From assembly GCF_006124995.1 (NCBI RefSeq), contig NZ_QEWN01000110.1, positions 1 to 64,000 on the forward strand: a DNA stretch of 64,000 nucleotides. Direction: 5' to 3'. A model generated the notes under the pieces. The model ran no database searches, was not told the DNA's origin, and was given only the letters and a program-made list of their open reading frames with translations. The stretch comes from Vibrio sp. Hep-1b-8 (lineage in GTDB: Bacteria > Pseudomonadota > Gammaproteobacteria > Enterobacterales > Vibrionaceae). Made by a program: the position numbers and the translations under genes. Below, piece by piece: positions 39,614 through 51,210 of the stretch (the stretch's first letter is position 1; every line of letters starts with the position of its first letter).

Positions 39614-41094
39614 AACGACACCTCCAAAAGTTGTAGCGCAGACTCTCGGTCTGAATATTGGATAGTTTTGTCCGCCATCACTTGATAATCTTCATGCCCT
39701 TTGCCAGCAAGTAAGATAATGTCCAACTCACTGCTATGAGCGAGGGCATGCTTGAGCGCATTAAATCGATTGTGCTCAATAATGGCTTGTTGGGGATTCT
39801 GCATTCCTTCCAGCATGTCCTCTACGATTGCTGCCGGAGATTCACTACGTGGGTTATCATCGGTCAATATCACTTTGTCAGCCAGACTTTCACCAATCGC
39901 AGCCATCATTGGACGCTTACCCTTATCACGATCACCACCACAACCAAAGATTGCCCATAGCTTGCCATGGCAATGAACACGAAGCGCTTGCAATGCTTTT
40001 TCTAATGCATCTGGGGTATGCGCATAATCGACCACAACTTTCGCTTTGCCATTTGCTGTAAATAGCTCCATTCGACCGAGTACTGGTTTTAAGGAACCAG
40101 CCACATCAAACAACGCTTGTTTGTCGATACCAAGTGCGAGTAGTGCGGTTAATGCCACTAAGACATTACTTGCATTGAACTCACCGATAAGTGCGACCGT
40201 AAATTCTCCACGCCCAAACACCCCATCAATGGATAACGTTATTCCTGCTTCGCTATAACTTACACTTTGAGCCCATACTGCATTCGGGTAATCCGTTGGC
40301 TGAAGAGAAACCGCAATGGCCGAATCTAGGCGTTGAATCCAACAAGCCCCGACTTCATCATCAACGTTAATCACCGCCGCTTTGCACTGATGTTGGCTAA
40401 ATAGCGAAAACTTTGCCTCGGCATACTCTTCCATCGTGCCATGATAATCGAGGTGATCACGACTAAGATTGGAGAACACGCCGACTTCAAACGGTAGAGT
40501 TTTAACGCGCCCTTGAACCAAGCCATGTGAAGAAACTTCCAACGCGGAGTATCGCGCCCCCTGCCCTTCTAATCGATACAGAGTTTGCTGAATTTCTATC
40601 GCATTGCCTGTCGTGTTAGCTACGGGTTGCAGGTCAGAGAGAAAACCATTGCCCGTAGTACCCATAACGGCTGCTTTCTGGCCAACAAGATCAAGCCACT
40701 GCGCCATAATCTGGGTAATCGTGGTTTTACCATTCGTTCCCGTTACGCCAATGAGCTTGTTCTTGGCCAGCGGATAAAGTTGGCTAGCGAGAGCGGATAG
40801 ATGCTGATTGAGTTGGTTGATATAGACAACACTCACTCCAGAGACATTCGTTACCTCACCATGAGGATGCAAGTCACACGCCTCAGCAATCACCGCGTTT
40901 GCGCCCAGCTCTATTGCTGAAGGGATAAAACGTCGACCATCAACGGCATGACCTTTAATCGCAACAAACGTCGTGCCTTGAGTGACTTTGCGGCTATCGA
41001 GTTCTAGTCGTTGCACGACCATACTGGCACTATCTTCAGCAGAAATATCCAACCACGGGGAAAGTAAGGCGGCTAAGGTCAGTTCCTTGGACAT
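39610..41094 (-). CDS. murE: UDP-MurNAc-L-Ala-D-Glu--meso-diaminopimelate ligase
   Basis: The 494-residue Mur ligase has the ATP loop [13 protein letters not shown] (about residues 117-129) and the [12 protein letters not shown] motif. The substrate motif DNPRSE (around residues 414-419) marks it as specific for meso-diaminopimelate rather than lysine, as expected for a Gram-negative cell. It lies 11 bases after ftsI. Confidence 0.98.
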   Translation of the reverse strand: MSKELTLAALLSPWLDISAEDSASMVVQRLELDSRKVTQGTTFVAIKGHAVDGRRFIPSAIELGANAVIAEACDLHPHGEVTNVSGVSVVYINQLNQHLSALASQLYPLAKNKLIGVTGTNGKTTITQIMAQWLDLVGQKAAVMGTTGNGFLSDLQPVANTTGNAIEIQQTLYRLEGQGARYSALEVSSHGLVQGRVKTLPFEVGVFSNLSRDHLDYHGTMEEYAEAKFSLFSQHQCKAAVINVDDEVGACWIQRLDSAIAVSLQPTDYPNAVWAQSVSYSEAGITLSIDGVFGRGEFTVALIGEFNASNVLVALTALLALGIDKQALFDVAGSLKPVLGRMELFTANGKAKVVVDYAHTPDALEKALQALRVHCHGKLWAIFGCGGDRDKGKRPMMAAIGESLADKVILTDDNPRSESPAAIVEDMLEGMQNPQQAIIEHNRFNALKHALAHSSELDIILLAGKGHEDYQVMADKTIQYSDRESALQLLEVSL

Positions 41095-41105
41095 ATCAAA
41101 CTCAC

Positions 41106-42830
41106 TTAATCTTGTTTAAATTTGTTTTCGTCAGGCGCTACATTCAATATCTGTAACGTCCCTTTTAATATTTCAGCAAAGACGGGGCCCGCTACAGAAC
41201 CACCGTAGTAGTTATCACCTTGTGGTTCATTGACCACCACAACCAAAGCGACTCTTGGATCGCTGGCTGGCGCTACGCCCGCGGTATAGGCAAAATATTC
41301 ATCACCATAACCGCCCGCTATCGCTTTACGTGAAGTACCTGTTTTTGCGGCAACTCGGTAACCAGGTACGGCTGCTTTCGTCGCAGTACCGCCAGGCTGT
41401 GTGACCGTTTCTAGCATCGCCAGTACTTTTCGAGCATTTTCTCTATCGATAACTTGTTTTGACAGATCTTGCTGATTGTTCTCGATGATATGAATGGGCT
41501 GATACTGACCTAAATTACCCAACGTGGCATAAGCATGGGCTAATTGAAGAGGCGTGATAGTGAGACCATAACCGAATGATAAAGTCGCGATTTCAAATTT
41601 TGACCAGCGACGACGATTAGGGAAAATCCCCTGTGTTTCACCAACTAGGTTGAGCCCTGACACTTCACCAAAACCCACCGAACTATACATACCTAACAAG
41701 GCTTCGAGTGGCATTTCTAACGCCAGTTTAGCCACCCCAATATTACTCGACTTTTTAAGAATGGTGGTTAAGTCAGCCTTACCGACTTTTGAGGTATCAC
41801 GGACACGGCTTCCGCCAATTTGCATGATGCCGTCACCGGTATCAATCACCGTTTTGTCATCGGCAACACCGTTCTCTAAAGCCGCCAAAACAACAAAAGG
41901 TTTCACCGTTGAACCAGGTTCAAACGCATCGGTAATCACTCGGTTACGCATTTTGGCAGACTGAAGGTCTGAGCGATTATTTGGGTTGTAAGACGGCGCA
42001 TTCACCATCGCCAAGACGGCTCCCGTTTTCACATCAAGGATAACGGCAGAACCCGAGGTTGCACGATAGTCAGCAACTGCCTGCTTAATGGCTCGGAACG
42101 CGATCGCTTGAATACGTTGATCAATCGTCAGCTCTAACGGCTTACCTTCTTCACGTTCTTCCAAAGAGATGTTTTCTACCACGCGTCCATAACGGTCTTT
42201 ACGAATAATCCGTTTGCCGGCTTCACCAGTCAGCCATTTGTCATAGCTGCGCTCAACACCTTCAAGACCATGACCATCAATCCCAGTCACCCCCACTAAG
42301 TGGGCACTTACCTCACCTGCTGGATAGTAACGTCTTGACTCAGCCTTTAGTCCGATGCCTGAAAGTTTCAATTCGCGAATGTAGTGCGCCATTGCAGGAC
42401 TAACCTGACGCTGAAGATAGATAAAGCGACGGTCTTTGTTGTCATTAATCTTATCGATCAGGCTTTGACGCTTAACGCCTAACACGTCAGCGAGTGCATA
42501 CCAACGGTTTATATCATCTAGACCACCGGCTTTGAAAATGGCCACTGGATCAGCCCAAACCGCCTCAACAGGAACACTTACCGCTAAAGGTTCGCCATTG
42601 CGATCAGAAATGATGCCGCGAGCTGAATGCAGCGTTTTGGCTCGAACCGAACGTAAATCCCCCTGCTTGATCAAGTTATCAGGTTCAATAATTTGGATAT
42701 AAGCGATACGACCAGCAAGTGCTGCAAAGGCACAAAAAACAAAAAATAGCACTACATAGAATCGCCAATGGATAAGATGAGTTGGCTGCGGCTCGGCTTT
42801 CGGCTCAGCGTGTTTTTCTTTCTTGCTCAT
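41106..42830 (-). CDS. ftsI: Peptidoglycan transpeptidase FtsI (PBP3)
   Basis: The 574-residue class B penicillin-binding protein has one N-terminal membrane helix (about residues 25-46), a dimerisation region, and a transpeptidase domain with all three active-site motifs: STVK ([10 protein letters not shown], the serine near 304), SSN ([10 protein letters not shown]) and KTG (AKTGTSRKA). It cross-links septal wall with FtsW and is the target of aztreonam and cephalexin. It overlaps ftsL by 4 bases. Confidence 0.98.
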   Translation of the reverse strand: MSKKEKHAEPKAEPQPTHLIHWRFYVVLFFVFCAFAALAGRIAYIQIIEPDNLIKQGDLRSVRAKTLHSARGIISDRNGEPLAVSVPVEAVWADPVAIFKAGGLDDINRWYALADVLGVKRQSLIDKINDNKDRRFIYLQRQVSPAMAHYIRELKLSGIGLKAESRRYYPAGEVSAHLVGVTGIDGHGLEGVERSYDKWLTGEAGKRIIRKDRYGRVVENISLEEREEGKPLELTIDQRIQAIAFRAIKQAVADYRATSGSAVILDVKTGAVLAMVNAPSYNPNNRSDLQSAKMRNRVITDAFEPGSTVKPFVVLAALENGVADDKTVIDTGDGIMQIGGSRVRDTSKVGKADLTTILKKSSNIGVAKLALEMPLEALLGMYSSVGFGEVSGLNLVGETQGIFPNRRRWSKFEIATLSFGYGLTITPLQLAHAYATLGNLGQYQPIHIIENNQQDLSKQVIDRENARKVLAMLETVTQPGGTATKAAVPGYRVAAKTGTSRKAIAGGYGDEYFAYTAGVAPASDPRVALVVVVNEPQGDNYYGGSVAGPVFAEILKGTLQILNVAPDENKFKQD

Positions 42831-43144
42831 GGGAGGTTAATAATGACTTCTTTATCGGAATCTGGACGCTTCATTTCCAGCTCTTGTTTTGCCACGGCTT
42901 GTACGCGACTGTGCTCGGCTAATGCAGTTTCTTCAAGTAACAAATTACGCCATTCATTATCAAGCCTCTCACGTTCAACTAAGGCCTGATCTTTTTCGGT
43001 AATGGCTTGGCGTGTGTGGTGAGTCGTAAATACCACCCCCATCGCACTAGCAAAAATCATCAAGAGGAAGATTAGCGGTACACGACCAACACTCAAAAGA
43101 TCGAGTGCAATCAGCTTAGCGAGATTGGGCGTTGACTTACTCAT
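42827..43144 (-). CDS. ftsL: Cell division protein FtsL
   Basis: The 105-residue bitopic protein has a short cytoplasmic N-terminus, one membrane helix at about residues 20-40 (RVPLIFLLMIFASAMGVVF), and a periplasmic coiled coil (about 45-95) that pairs with FtsB. It activates FtsW/FtsI. Sequence conservation is low in this family, but position between rsmH and ftsI makes the call secure. Confidence 0.95.
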   Translation of the reverse strand: MSKSTPNLAKLIALDLLSVGRVPLIFLLMIFASAMGVVFTTHHTRQAITEKDQALVERERLDNEWRNLLLEETALAEHSRVQAVAKQELEMKRPDSDKEVIINLP

Positions 43145-43150
43145 TGTTTG

Positions 43151-44101
43151 TTATAGCTTTTCTGCAATACGTAGCACTGAACTGCGTGAACGTGCATTGT
43201 GTTCAACTTCTTGTTTTGACGGCTTGATTGCCTTACCAACCGCTTTTAAGTTCGCACTGCCTAAAGCTTTGATCTGCTCTTCAGTCATTGGAATACCGTG
43301 AGGCACTTCTGGTCCTTTACTCTCTTTACGAATAAAGCGTTTTACCATGCGGTCTTCCAGAGAGTGGAAGCTAATCACTGATAGGCGACCTTGTGGCGCA
43401 AGAATCTTTGCTGCACCTTTTAGCGCCGTATCGATTTCTTCTAACTCACTGTTGATGTAAATACGGAAGGCTTGGAAAGCACGTGTGGCTGGATGCTTTT
43501 TCTCTTTAAAGCTCTTTGGTGCTGCATCAGAAATCAGCTTAGCTAACTGACTGGTGCGCGTCAGAGGCTCGTTCTCTTCGTTCTCACGGTAAGCAACGAT
43601 CGCTTTAGCAATGCGACGCGCATGCTTATCTTCACCAAACTCGCGGATAACCCAAGTAATATCATCCAAATCAGCTTCCAGCAGCCATTGTGAAACCGGG
43701 ATACCAGACGTTGGATCCATTCGCATATCCAGCGGACCATCTTTCATAAAGCTGAAACCACGCTCAGCGTCATCAAGTTGAGGAGAAGAAACACCCAGAT
43801 CCAGTAGAACACCATCCACTTTACCAACCAATCCATACTCTTCGGCATAGTCCGCCATACCAGAGAAAGGACCATGAATAATGGTAAAGCGAGGATCGTC
43901 AATTTTGTTTGCTTCAGCGATAGCTTGTGGGTCACGGTCGATACTGTAAAGGCGACCATTTTCGCCCAACTTAGACAATATCGTACGGCTATGACCGCCA
44001 CGACCGAATGTACCATCGATATAGATACCGTCAGGCTTTATTGCTAAGCCATCAATCGATTCATGCAGGAGTACGGATATGTGTTTAAATGCTTCGGTCA
44101 T
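43151..44101 (-). CDS. rsmH: 16S rRNA (cytosine1402-N4) methyltransferase RsmH
   Basis: From ATG 44101 ([19 protein letters not shown]) the protein has 316 residues, the usual length; an upstream in-frame start adds eight unsupported residues. The SAM-binding motif [14 protein letters not shown] (about residues 30-43) and [16 protein letters not shown] (about 97-112) define the family. It methylates C1402 of 16S rRNA, the same base whose ribose RsmI, encoded at 44938, modifies. It is the first gene of the dcw cluster here; no mraZ precedes it. Confidence 0.97.
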   Translation of the reverse strand: MTEAFKHISVLLHESIDGLAIKPDGIYIDGTFGRGGHSRTILSKLGENGRLYSIDRDPQAIAEANKIDDPRFTIIHGPFSGMADYAEEYGLVGKVDGVLLDLGVSSPQLDDAERGFSFMKDGPLDMRMDPTSGIPVSQWLLEADLDDITWVIREFGEDKHARRIAKAIVAYRENEENEPLTRTSQLAKLISDAAPKSFKEKKHPATRAFQAFRIYINSELEEIDTALKGAAKILAPQGRLSVISFHSLEDRMVKRFIRKESKGPEVPHGIPMTEEQIKALGSANLKAVGKAIKPSKQEVEHNARSRSSVLRIAEKL

Positions 44102-44244
44102 AGTTATCTCATGTGGCTGTCGCATTGACGGATTCAGATTCTCCAGTGTACTGATTTAGCGGCGTATCGCCACTATTAGCACATGAGAACTCGTGATTTA
44201 GCGCCAAGTTTAATGGTTCGGAAATAAATTTGGTCAATTAAAAG

Positions 44245-44280
44245 CAAAAAACCCATCATAACAACAAAGTTACGATGGGT
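44245..44280 (-). terminator. Rho-independent terminator of rnpB
   Basis: On the minus strand ACCCATCGTAAC pairs with GTTATGATGGGT (one G-T pair) around TTTGTT, followed by T6. It begins a few bases after the mature 3' end of RNase P RNA. Confidence 0.92.
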
Positions 44281-44287
44281 CTCGAAT

Positions 44288-44741
<454 letters not shown>

Positions 44742-44748
44742 AGGGCGG

Positions 44749-44777
44749 ATTGTATAGACTAATCCACTAAGTGTCTA
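44749..44777 (-). promoter_or_regulatory. Promoter of rnpB
   Basis: On the minus strand TAGACA (44777-44772) and TACAAT (44754-44749) are exactly 17 bases apart. The -10 is followed by a GC-rich CCGCCCTC before the RNA 5' end at about 44741, a discriminator typical of growth-rate-controlled stable RNA promoters. Confidence 0.75.
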
Positions 44778-44937
44778 GCGAGATCACAAATATGATGCAA
44801 ACGAGGCGTTAAGTGGTCAAGGAACAGACAGAATACGTTACTTCGCGAGGTAAGAACGCTGCCCTTCGAGAGTCGAGCAATGGAAAGCTAGAGCTAAAGC
44901 GGCTTCTTCTTGATTCTCGACTCCAATGTCTCAACTC

Positions 44938-45801
44938 TTAACTCAAGTTCTCCAACCCCCACTTATACAGCGCATTTTTCTTCAGGTTGTATATTTCTGC
45001 GGCCAATGCGGCGGCTTTTTTAAGGGGTAACTCTTTGGTCAAAATCGCCAGTGTGCGAGTCGCTTCCTCTGGCAAGGTCTCTTCTTCACTCGAACGGTAA
45101 CCATGAATCAACAGCGCCATTTCACCACGCTGCTGATTCTCATCAGCTTTAACCCATTCCACCAATTCACCCAGTGGCATACCTTGAATAGTCTCAAAGG
45201 TTTTGGTCAGTTCACGGGCAAGAACAACTTCTCGCTCAGGCCCCAAAATGTCTAGCATATCCGCAAGTGAATCTAGGATGCGGTGAGGGGATTCGTAGAA
45301 TACACATGTACGTTCTACTTTGGCGATTTCTAGGAACTTATCTTTTCGTCCCTTGCTTTTCGCAGGTAAGAACCCTTCAAAGCTGAATCTGTCAGAAGGT
45401 AATCCCGATGCGCTGAGCGCGGTAATCACTGCGCAAGCCCCTGGCAGTGGGACAACTTTAACGCCCGCCTGACGACATTGCGTGACAAGATGGTATCCTG
45501 GATCACTAATTAATGGGGTGCCGGCATCAGAAACGAGTGCAATTGAGTGCCCAGCTAACAATTTGTCGACTAAGACTTGCGCTTTTTGCTGTTCATTATG
45601 ATCATGGAGAGCATAAGTTTTAGTTTGAATATTGAAGTGAGAAAGCAACTTACCTGTATGACGTGTATCTTCTGCGGCAATAAGATCGACATTAGATAGC
45701 ACTTCAATCGCTCGCTGAGTAATATCGCCCAGATTGCCAATTGGTGTAGGTACGATATAAAGGGTAGGAACCTCAGTTAGTAAGGTTTTGTTATCTGTCA
45801 T
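44938..45801 (-). CDS. rsmI: 16S rRNA (cytidine1402-2'-O) methyltransferase RsmI
   Basis: The 287-residue SAM-dependent methyltransferase has the tetrapyrrole-methylase fold, with family motifs [18 protein letters not shown] (about residues 14-31), [31 protein letters not shown] and [18 protein letters not shown]. It works with RsmH on C1402 of the decoding centre. It diverges from lpoA; the two coding regions nearly touch, so their promoters must overlap gene sequence. Confidence 0.97.
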   Translation of the reverse strand: MTDNKTLLTEVPTLYIVPTPIGNLGDITQRAIEVLSNVDLIAAEDTRHTGKLLSHFNIQTKTYALHDHNEQQKAQVLVDKLLAGHSIALVSDAGTPLISDPGYHLVTQCRQAGVKVVPLPGACAVITALSASGLPSDRFSFEGFLPAKSKGRKDKFLEIAKVERTCVFYESPHRILDSLADMLDILGPEREVVLARELTKTFETIQGMPLGELVEWVKADENQQRGEMALLIHGYRSSEEETLPEEATRTLAILTKELPLKKAAALAAEIYNLKKNALYKWGLENLS

Positions 45802-45870
45802 TTGTTTACCATCACTTCAACGATTAATATAGACACAATTTTATACGGAATTAACAAAGAGCTCATGGCC

Positions 45871-47676
45871 ATGAAAAACCACAAGCGTCTCAGTGTAACA
45901 CGCTTACTGACTCCTGTAGCACTTGCTGTCACATTGGCAGCGTGTTCTTCTGCTCCAAAGGCGCCAACAAGTGTCGATATTACCCTCGACCCAAATCAGC
46001 CAATCCAGACCTATCTGATGCGTGCTGATAGCAGCCAAGGAAGCCTACAAAATGATTGGCTAATCATGGCACTGAAAGCCTCTATCGATGCTGGAGACGC
46101 AACTCAAGCGGAGCTATTGATGAAGCGTTTAGCTCGTCAATCCTTAACCGATATGCAGCAAGCCGAATGGCAACTCGCTCGTGCAGAACTACTTGTTGCT
46201 CAAAATCAGCACCAAGAAGCGCTCTCACAACTTAATTTCAGACCATCGTGGCAACTTGCCGATGAGCAGTGGCTAAACTACCACCAACTTCGCGCCTCCC
46301 TATTCACAAAACAAGGTGATTTTTTCAATGCCACTCGTGAACTATCGTTAAGCAGCGGTTACTTACCGGAAAGTGAGCAAGCTTTTGTGGCACAAAGTAT
46401 CTGGAACAATTTAGGCCAATACACCGGAACTCAACTTGACACCTTCAAGCAACAAGAGACAGACCCTGTTATCGCTGGCTGGCTTGAAGTGACTGGCTTC
46501 ACCAAGAACTATGCGAGCAACCTACCGCAGTTGAAAAGCAGCTTAGAACAATGGTTAGCGGCTAATCCAACTCACCCTGCATCGCTATACACTCCGCAGG
46601 CAATTAATGAAATTTTGTCTCTTGAACTCATTAAACCCGTCAACACAGCGCTACTGCTACCACTTAGTAGCAAGTTTGCTCAACAAGCTAAGCTAATTCG
46701 CGACGGCTTCATCCTAGAGATGATGAATGATAAGGAACGAGATCCTAACGCAACGCTCACCGTGATCGATACCAATGCAACAAGCGTAGCTGAATTAGAG
46801 TCAACCTTAGTTGAAAAGCAAATTGATTCAGTTGTAGGCCCGTTACTTAAAGAGAACATTGAGAAACTGCAACAAGCTCAAGCAAGCTTTACTTCAAGTT
46901 TACCGATGCTTGCGCTTAACATCCCTGATAATGTTGAAGCGGGAAACAACACTTGCTATCTCGCCCTTTCGCCTGAGCAAGAAGTTGCTCAAGCTGCAAA
47001 ACATTTAGCTAAACAAGGCTACCAATACCCGCTCATCCTTGCTCCTAATGGCCGTTTAGGCTCACGTGTCGTGGATGCGTTTAAGCAAGAGTGGAGCAAA
47101 TACAGTGATAACAAGGTGGCGGTAAACCTCTTTGGTGATAAACGCCAACTACAACGTGACATCAATAAAGTATTCGGTTTGCAAGATAGCCAGCAGCACA
47201 TTGCTCAGATGGAATCTTTACTTAGTATCCCGCTGGAGAGCCAACCACGCAGTCGCCGCGATGTCGATGCAGTCTACATCGTTGCAAGCAGTGCTGAGTT
47301 AACATTAATCAAACCATTTATTGAAGTAGCGATTAACCCAGATACGCTCCCACCGAAGCTCTATTCTAACTCACGCAGCAATAGTGGCCGTCAGCAGTAT
47401 GAAGATCTAACCGGTGTGATGTACAGTGATATTCCACTATTAATTCAACCAGATGCAAGCCTGAAAGCTCAAATGGATAAATTGTGGCCGAAAGATTCTA
47501 ACGCAGAGAAGCGCCTGCAAGCCCTAGGTATGGATGCTTACCGTTTGATGGAACATCTCCCTCAAATGAAAGTCATTCAAGGCTACTCTATCGAGGGAAA
47601 TACTGGCTTGCTAAGTATCGACGATAATTGCGTCGTACAGCGCGAGATCAGTTGGGCGGAGCATAGTGCCAACTAA
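45871..47676 (+). CDS. lpoA: Penicillin-binding protein activator LpoA (outer membrane lipoprotein)
   Basis: The start ATG 45871 is preferred because AAAGAG is well spaced and a clean lipoprotein signal follows, with lipobox LAAC (Cys25). The frame is open upstream to 45802 without a better start. The ~600-residue protein has a helical TPR-like N-terminal half and a C-terminal half resembling a periplasmic substrate-binding fold. LpoA reaches from the outer membrane to stimulate PBP1A. It overlaps yraN by 11 bases. Confidence 0.92.
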   Translation: MKNHKRLSVTRLLTPVALAVTLAACSSAPKAPTSVDITLDPNQPIQTYLMRADSSQGSLQNDWLIMALKASIDAGDATQAELLMKRLARQSLTDMQQAEWQLARAELLVAQNQHQEALSQLNFRPSWQLADEQWLNYHQLRASLFTKQGDFFNATRELSLSSGYLPESEQAFVAQSIWNNLGQYTGTQLDTFKQQETDPVIAGWLEVTGFTKNYASNLPQLKSSLEQWLAANPTHPASLYTPQAINEILSLELIKPVNTALLLPLSSKFAQQAKLIRDGFILEMMNDKERDPNATLTVIDTNATSVAELESTLVEKQIDSVVGPLLKENIEKLQQAQASFTSSLPMLALNIPDNVEAGNNTCYLALSPEQEVAQAAKHLAKQGYQYPLILAPNGRLGSRVVDAFKQEWSKYSDNKVAVNLFGDKRQLQRDINKVFGLQDSQQHIAQMESLLSIPLESQPRSRRDVDAVYIVASSAELTLIKPFIEVAINPDTLPPKLYSNSRSNSGRQQYEDLTGVMYSDIPLLIQPDASLKAQMDKLWPKDSNAEKRLQALGMDAYRLMEHLPQMKVIQGYSIEGNTGLLSIDDNCVVQREISWAEHSAN

Positions 47677-48031
47677 TAAAAGAGAGCACGGACAACACTA
47701 CGAAGCCGCAGCACAAAAGTATCTTACTGGTTGCGGCCTCTCATTAATTGAGCGAAACTTCCTAGCCAAAGCTGGCGAGATAGACCTCATTATGCGCGAT
47801 GGTACAACTATCGTCTTCGTTGAGGTACGCTATCGTAAAAGCCAATCGTTCGGACATGCTGCGGAGACCGTCACGCCTAGCAAAATACGCAAGCTAATAA
47901 AAACCGCAAATGTATGGCTAATGAAGAACGGCTTATCCGTTTACTCGACAGATTTTCGCTTTGACTTGGTGGCGATTCATAACCATGGTCACCAAATCGA
48001 ATGGCTCAAAAACGTAATAACTCAAGGATAA
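47666..48031 (+). CDS. yraN: YraN family UPF0102 nuclease-like protein
   Basis: The 121-residue protein starts with GTG at 47666 inside the end of lpoA. It has the UPF0102 pattern: HYEAAAQKYL, then RNFLAKAGEIDLIM and VFVEVRYRKSQSFG, that is E-x-D and E-V-R-x-R/K residues of a restriction-nuclease-like active site. Its physiological role is unsettled. The gene order lpoA-yraN-diaA-dolP is widely kept in gammaproteobacteria. Confidence 0.92.
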   Translation: MPTNKREHGQHYEAAAQKYLTGCGLSLIERNFLAKAGEIDLIMRDGTTIVFVEVRYRKSQSFGHAAETVTPSKIRKLIKTANVWLMKNGLSVYSTDFRFDLVAIHNHGHQIEWLKNVITQG

Positions 48032-48625
<594 letters not shown>

Positions 48626-49189
48626 ATGATGAATTGGTTTAAACCTCTACTGTTATCTCTATTGCTACTCAATCTCACCGGATGCGCTGGTCTATTTGTT
48701 GCTGGCGCAGCGACGACAGCCGCAATCGTTATTGACCCTCGAACAACGCAAGAGATCTGGAACGATAATAATATTGAGTTTGAAGTCGCGGGTATTGGTA
48801 ACAAGCCCCCATTCAGAGGCAATGCCCGTATTACTGCCAGTTCATACAACGGCACCGTAGTTTTGATGGGACAGGCAAACAGCGATCAACTCAAGCAAGA
48901 GTTTGAATCGCAAGCACGTAAAATCAAAGGCGTTAAAAACATTCACAATCAGCTGCGTGTTAAAGCACCGTTGTCTGTGAGCGAGATTAGCCACGATAGT
49001 TGGATAACGACGAAAGTGAAATCCGCTTTACTGGCGAACTCGGAGCTTAACGGCGTAAAAATTAAAGTGATCACCGAAGACAAAGAAGTCTTCCTACTCG
49101 GTTATGTTTCTCAACAACATGCTGACATTGCAACCGAGTTGGCGCGCAACATATCTGGTGTCAAACAGGTGGTACGTGCCTTTCATTAA
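48626..49189 (+). CDS. dolP: Outer membrane lipoprotein DolP with two BON domains
   Basis: The 187-residue lipoprotein has a signal peptide with lipobox LTGC (Cys20), then two BON domains at about residues 50-115 and 123-187. DolP (YraP) keeps the outer membrane intact and gathers at the division site. Its ATG directly follows the diaA stop. A bidirectional terminator closes the operon. Confidence 0.94.
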   Translation: MMNWFKPLLLSLLLLNLTGCAGLFVAGAATTAAIVIDPRTTQEIWNDNNIEFEVAGIGNKPPFRGNARITASSYNGTVVLMGQANSDQLKQEFESQARKIKGVKNIHNQLRVKAPLSVSEISHDSWITTKVKSALLANSELNGVKIKVITEDKEVFLLGYVSQQHADIATELARNISGVKQVVRAFH

Positions 49190-49215
49190 CAGGGCTAAGC
49201 ACAACAAATTGAGAT

Positions 49216-49245
49216 AAAAAAGCAGCGCATTAGCGCTGCTTTTTT
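49216..49245. terminator. Bidirectional terminator between dolP and sspB
   Basis: GCAGCGC and GCGCTGC form a perfect 7-bp stem around ATTA, with A6 on the left and T6 on the right. The T-run touches the stop codon of the convergent sspB. Confidence 0.92.
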
Positions 49246-49729
49246 ATTTGACTACTCTTAGGCTTGGACGCCCTTTGGTCGGTCTTGGAGGCTCATCATC
49301 AGAGTTGAGGGACTCTCGTTCCGCACTCTCGTCAGCAACAGACAAAGAGTTCTCTTCATCTTGTTCCTCATAAATCCCTTCTTCTTCATATTCGCCCATG
49401 TAAGCTTCTTCGGGTTCAAACATGGTACCTGCGCCATTTTCACGGGCATAAATAGCTTGAACAGCATACAAAGGGACGATAACAGAATGAGGACGACCAC
49501 TAAAACGAGCATTAAAGGTGATCGCTTCGTTTCCTAGTTCCAAGTTACCCACCGCTCTAGGAGCAATATTTAGGATGATTTGTCCATCTTGAACAAACTC
49601 CATCGGCACTCGGACACCAGGCAGTTCTGCTGCCACTACGACATGCGGCGTTAAATCGTTATCCACCAACCAATCATAAAACGCACGAAGCATATATGGT
49701 CGGCGTGGTGTCATATTGACAATATCCAT
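49244..49729 (-). CDS. sspB: ClpXP adaptor protein SspB
   Basis: The 161-residue protein has an N-terminal SsrA-tag-binding domain (about residues 5-110: RRPYMLRAFYDWLVDNDLTPH... through FNARFSGRPHSVIVPLYAVQAIYARENG). A long acidic linker and a short C-terminal basic/hydrophobic tail (RPSLRVVK) that docks on ClpX follow. It hands ssrA-tagged proteins to ClpXP. It lies 11 bases after sspA. Confidence 0.96.
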   Translation of the reverse strand: MDIVNMTPRRPYMLRAFYDWLVDNDLTPHVVVAAELPGVRVPMEFVQDGQIILNIAPRAVGNLELGNEAITFNARFSGRPHSVIVPLYAVQAIYARENGAGTMFEPEEAYMGEYEEEGIYEEQDEENSLSVADESAERESLNSDDEPPRPTKGRPSLRVVK

Positions 49730-49740
49730 CTTCTCGCCAA

Positions 49741-50376
49741 TTAACGAGTTAGACGCATTTCACGTTCAGCTTCCGTTAGAGAAGCTAGGAATGAATCACG
49801 CTCAAATACACGATTCATGTAAACTTTAAGCTCTTTCGACCCTGGACCAACTAGTTCAATACCAAGTTGAGGCAGACGCCATAGCAATGGTGCTAGGTAG
49901 CAGTCGATTAGGCTGAATTCTTCGCTCATGAAGTACTCATACTCAGCGAAAACAGGGCCTAGAGTTAGCAGATCGTTGCGCAGTTTGTTGCGGGCAGCTT
50001 CTGCTTCATCAGCAGTGCCTTTTACAATCTTTTCAGCAAGCGTGTACCAGTTTTTCTCGATACGGAAGATCATTAGACGGCTGTTACCACGAGCGACTGG
50101 GTATACAGGCATCAATGGTGGATGAGGGAAACGCTCATCTAAGTATTCCATGATGATCTTTGAGTCGTAAAGCGCTAGTTCACGGTCAACAAGTGTTGGT
50201 ACTGTCTTATATGGATTAAGTTCGATAAGTTCAGCAGGTAGATTTGCTTCATCAACAAGCTCTACTTCTACACTTACACCTTTCTCTGCTAGAACAATAC
50301 GAACCTGATGGCTATACATATCAGATGCACTTGAAAATAGAGTCATCACAGAACGTTTATTGGCAGCTACAGCCAT
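49741..50376 (-). CDS. sspA: Stringent starvation protein A
   Basis: The start at ATG 50376 follows GGAGG by 6 bases and gives 211 residues, the family length; the frame is open a little further upstream. It has the glutathione-S-transferase fold without the catalytic residue, with MTLFSSASDMYSHQVRIVLAEKG at the start and NPYKTVPTLVDRELALYDSKII in the thioredoxin-like domain. SspA binds RNA polymerase and aids acid and starvation survival in E. coli. Confidence 0.96.
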   Translation of the reverse strand: MAVAANKRSVMTLFSSASDMYSHQVRIVLAEKGVSVEVELVDEANLPAELIELNPYKTVPTLVDRELALYDSKIIMEYLDERFPHPPLMPVYPVARGNSRLMIFRIEKNWYTLAEKIVKGTADEAEAARNKLRNDLLTLGPVFAEYEYFMSEEFSLIDCYLAPLLWRLPQLGIELVGPGSKELKVYMNRVFERDSFLASLTEAEREMRLTR

Positions 50377-50402
50377 GGAGCCCTCCAGCACACTTACAAA
50401 AT

Positions 50403-50432
50403 AAAAACAATGGAGGCTAAGCCTCCATTGTT
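50403..50432 (-). terminator. Terminator after the petABC operon
   Basis: AACAATGGAGGC and GCCTCCATTGTT form a perfect 12-bp stem with a three-base loop, followed by T5 on the minus strand. It separates petABC from sspAB, 41 bases after the petC stop. Confidence 0.88.
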
Positions 50433-50472
50433 AAGTTAAAAATTTGGGAATTAGCACGGTATCGTAGCACAA

Positions 50473-51210
50473 TTAGTGCACATCACGCCAATACTCTTTC
50501 TTCAGCAATACAACAACGATTGTAAAGATGATTAAGAAGCCCATAACCCACCAGCCAAGAGCGTGACGCTCAAGCTTCACTGGGTCACCTGAGTACTCAA
50601 GGAAGTTCACCAAATCGCGAACTGCATTGTCGTACTCTTCACGGTTAAGCTCACCGCTGCCATCAGCTTCTACGCCAACAACTTTCGTCACTTCTTTACC
50701 ATCAACTACGTGCGTTTCATACACTGGCTTAGGAATACCTTGTAGCTCTTCAAGAACGTGAGGCATACCAACGCTTGGGAAAACAATGTTGTTCACGCCA
50801 AACGGACGGCTTGGATCCTCGTAGAAAGCACGTAGGTAAGTGTATAGCCAATCTGTACCACGAACACGAGCAACAAGTGTTAGATCTGGCGGTGGAGCAC
50901 CGAACCATTTCGCCGCTGACTTATCTGGAATTGCGTTCTCCATCAAGTCACCCACTTTTGCTTCTGAGTCGAAGATTAAATTGTCTTTTAGCAAATCTAG
51001 AGGAATACCGATGTCACGACCAACTCGCTCGTAACGTTGGTATTGAGCTGAGTGACAGCCAAAACAGTAGTTCATAAACAGCTTTGCACCGTTTTGCAAT
51101 GAAGCTTGGTCACTCAGATCGTTGTTTGCTTTATCTAGTGGTACGTTCGCACCCGCTGCCATTGCCAATGAAGGCAGCATTGCAAATAAAATTACAATCC
51201 ATTTTTTCAT
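50473..51210 (-). CDS. petC: Cytochrome c1 of the bc1 complex
   Basis: The 245-residue protein has a signal peptide (cleavage near AMA-AG, residue ~19), the haem-binding motif CFGCH (residues 49-53), and a C-terminal membrane anchor (about 215-237: GWWVMGFLIIFTIVVVLL). It passes electrons from the Rieske protein to soluble cytochrome c. Its ATG overlaps the petB stop (ATGA). Confidence 0.97.
   Translation of the reverse strand: MKKWIVILFAMLPSLAMAAGANVPLDKANNDLSDQASLQNGAKLFMNYCFGCHSAQYQRYERVGRDIGIPLDLLKDNLIFDSEAKVGDLMENAIPDKSAAKWFGAPPPDLTLVARVRGTDWLYTYLRAFYEDPSRPFGVNNIVFPSVGMPHVLEELQGIPKPVYETHVVDGKEVTKVVGVEADGSGELNREEYDNAVRDLVNFLEYSGDPVKLERHALGWWVMGFLIIFTIVVVLLKKEYWRDVH

Noticed and set aside
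44870..44923. GAGTCGAG / CTCGACTC inverted repeat between rnpB and rsmI
   Set aside because: Only 8-bp arms with a 38-base loop and no T-run; could be chance or degraded repeat sequence.
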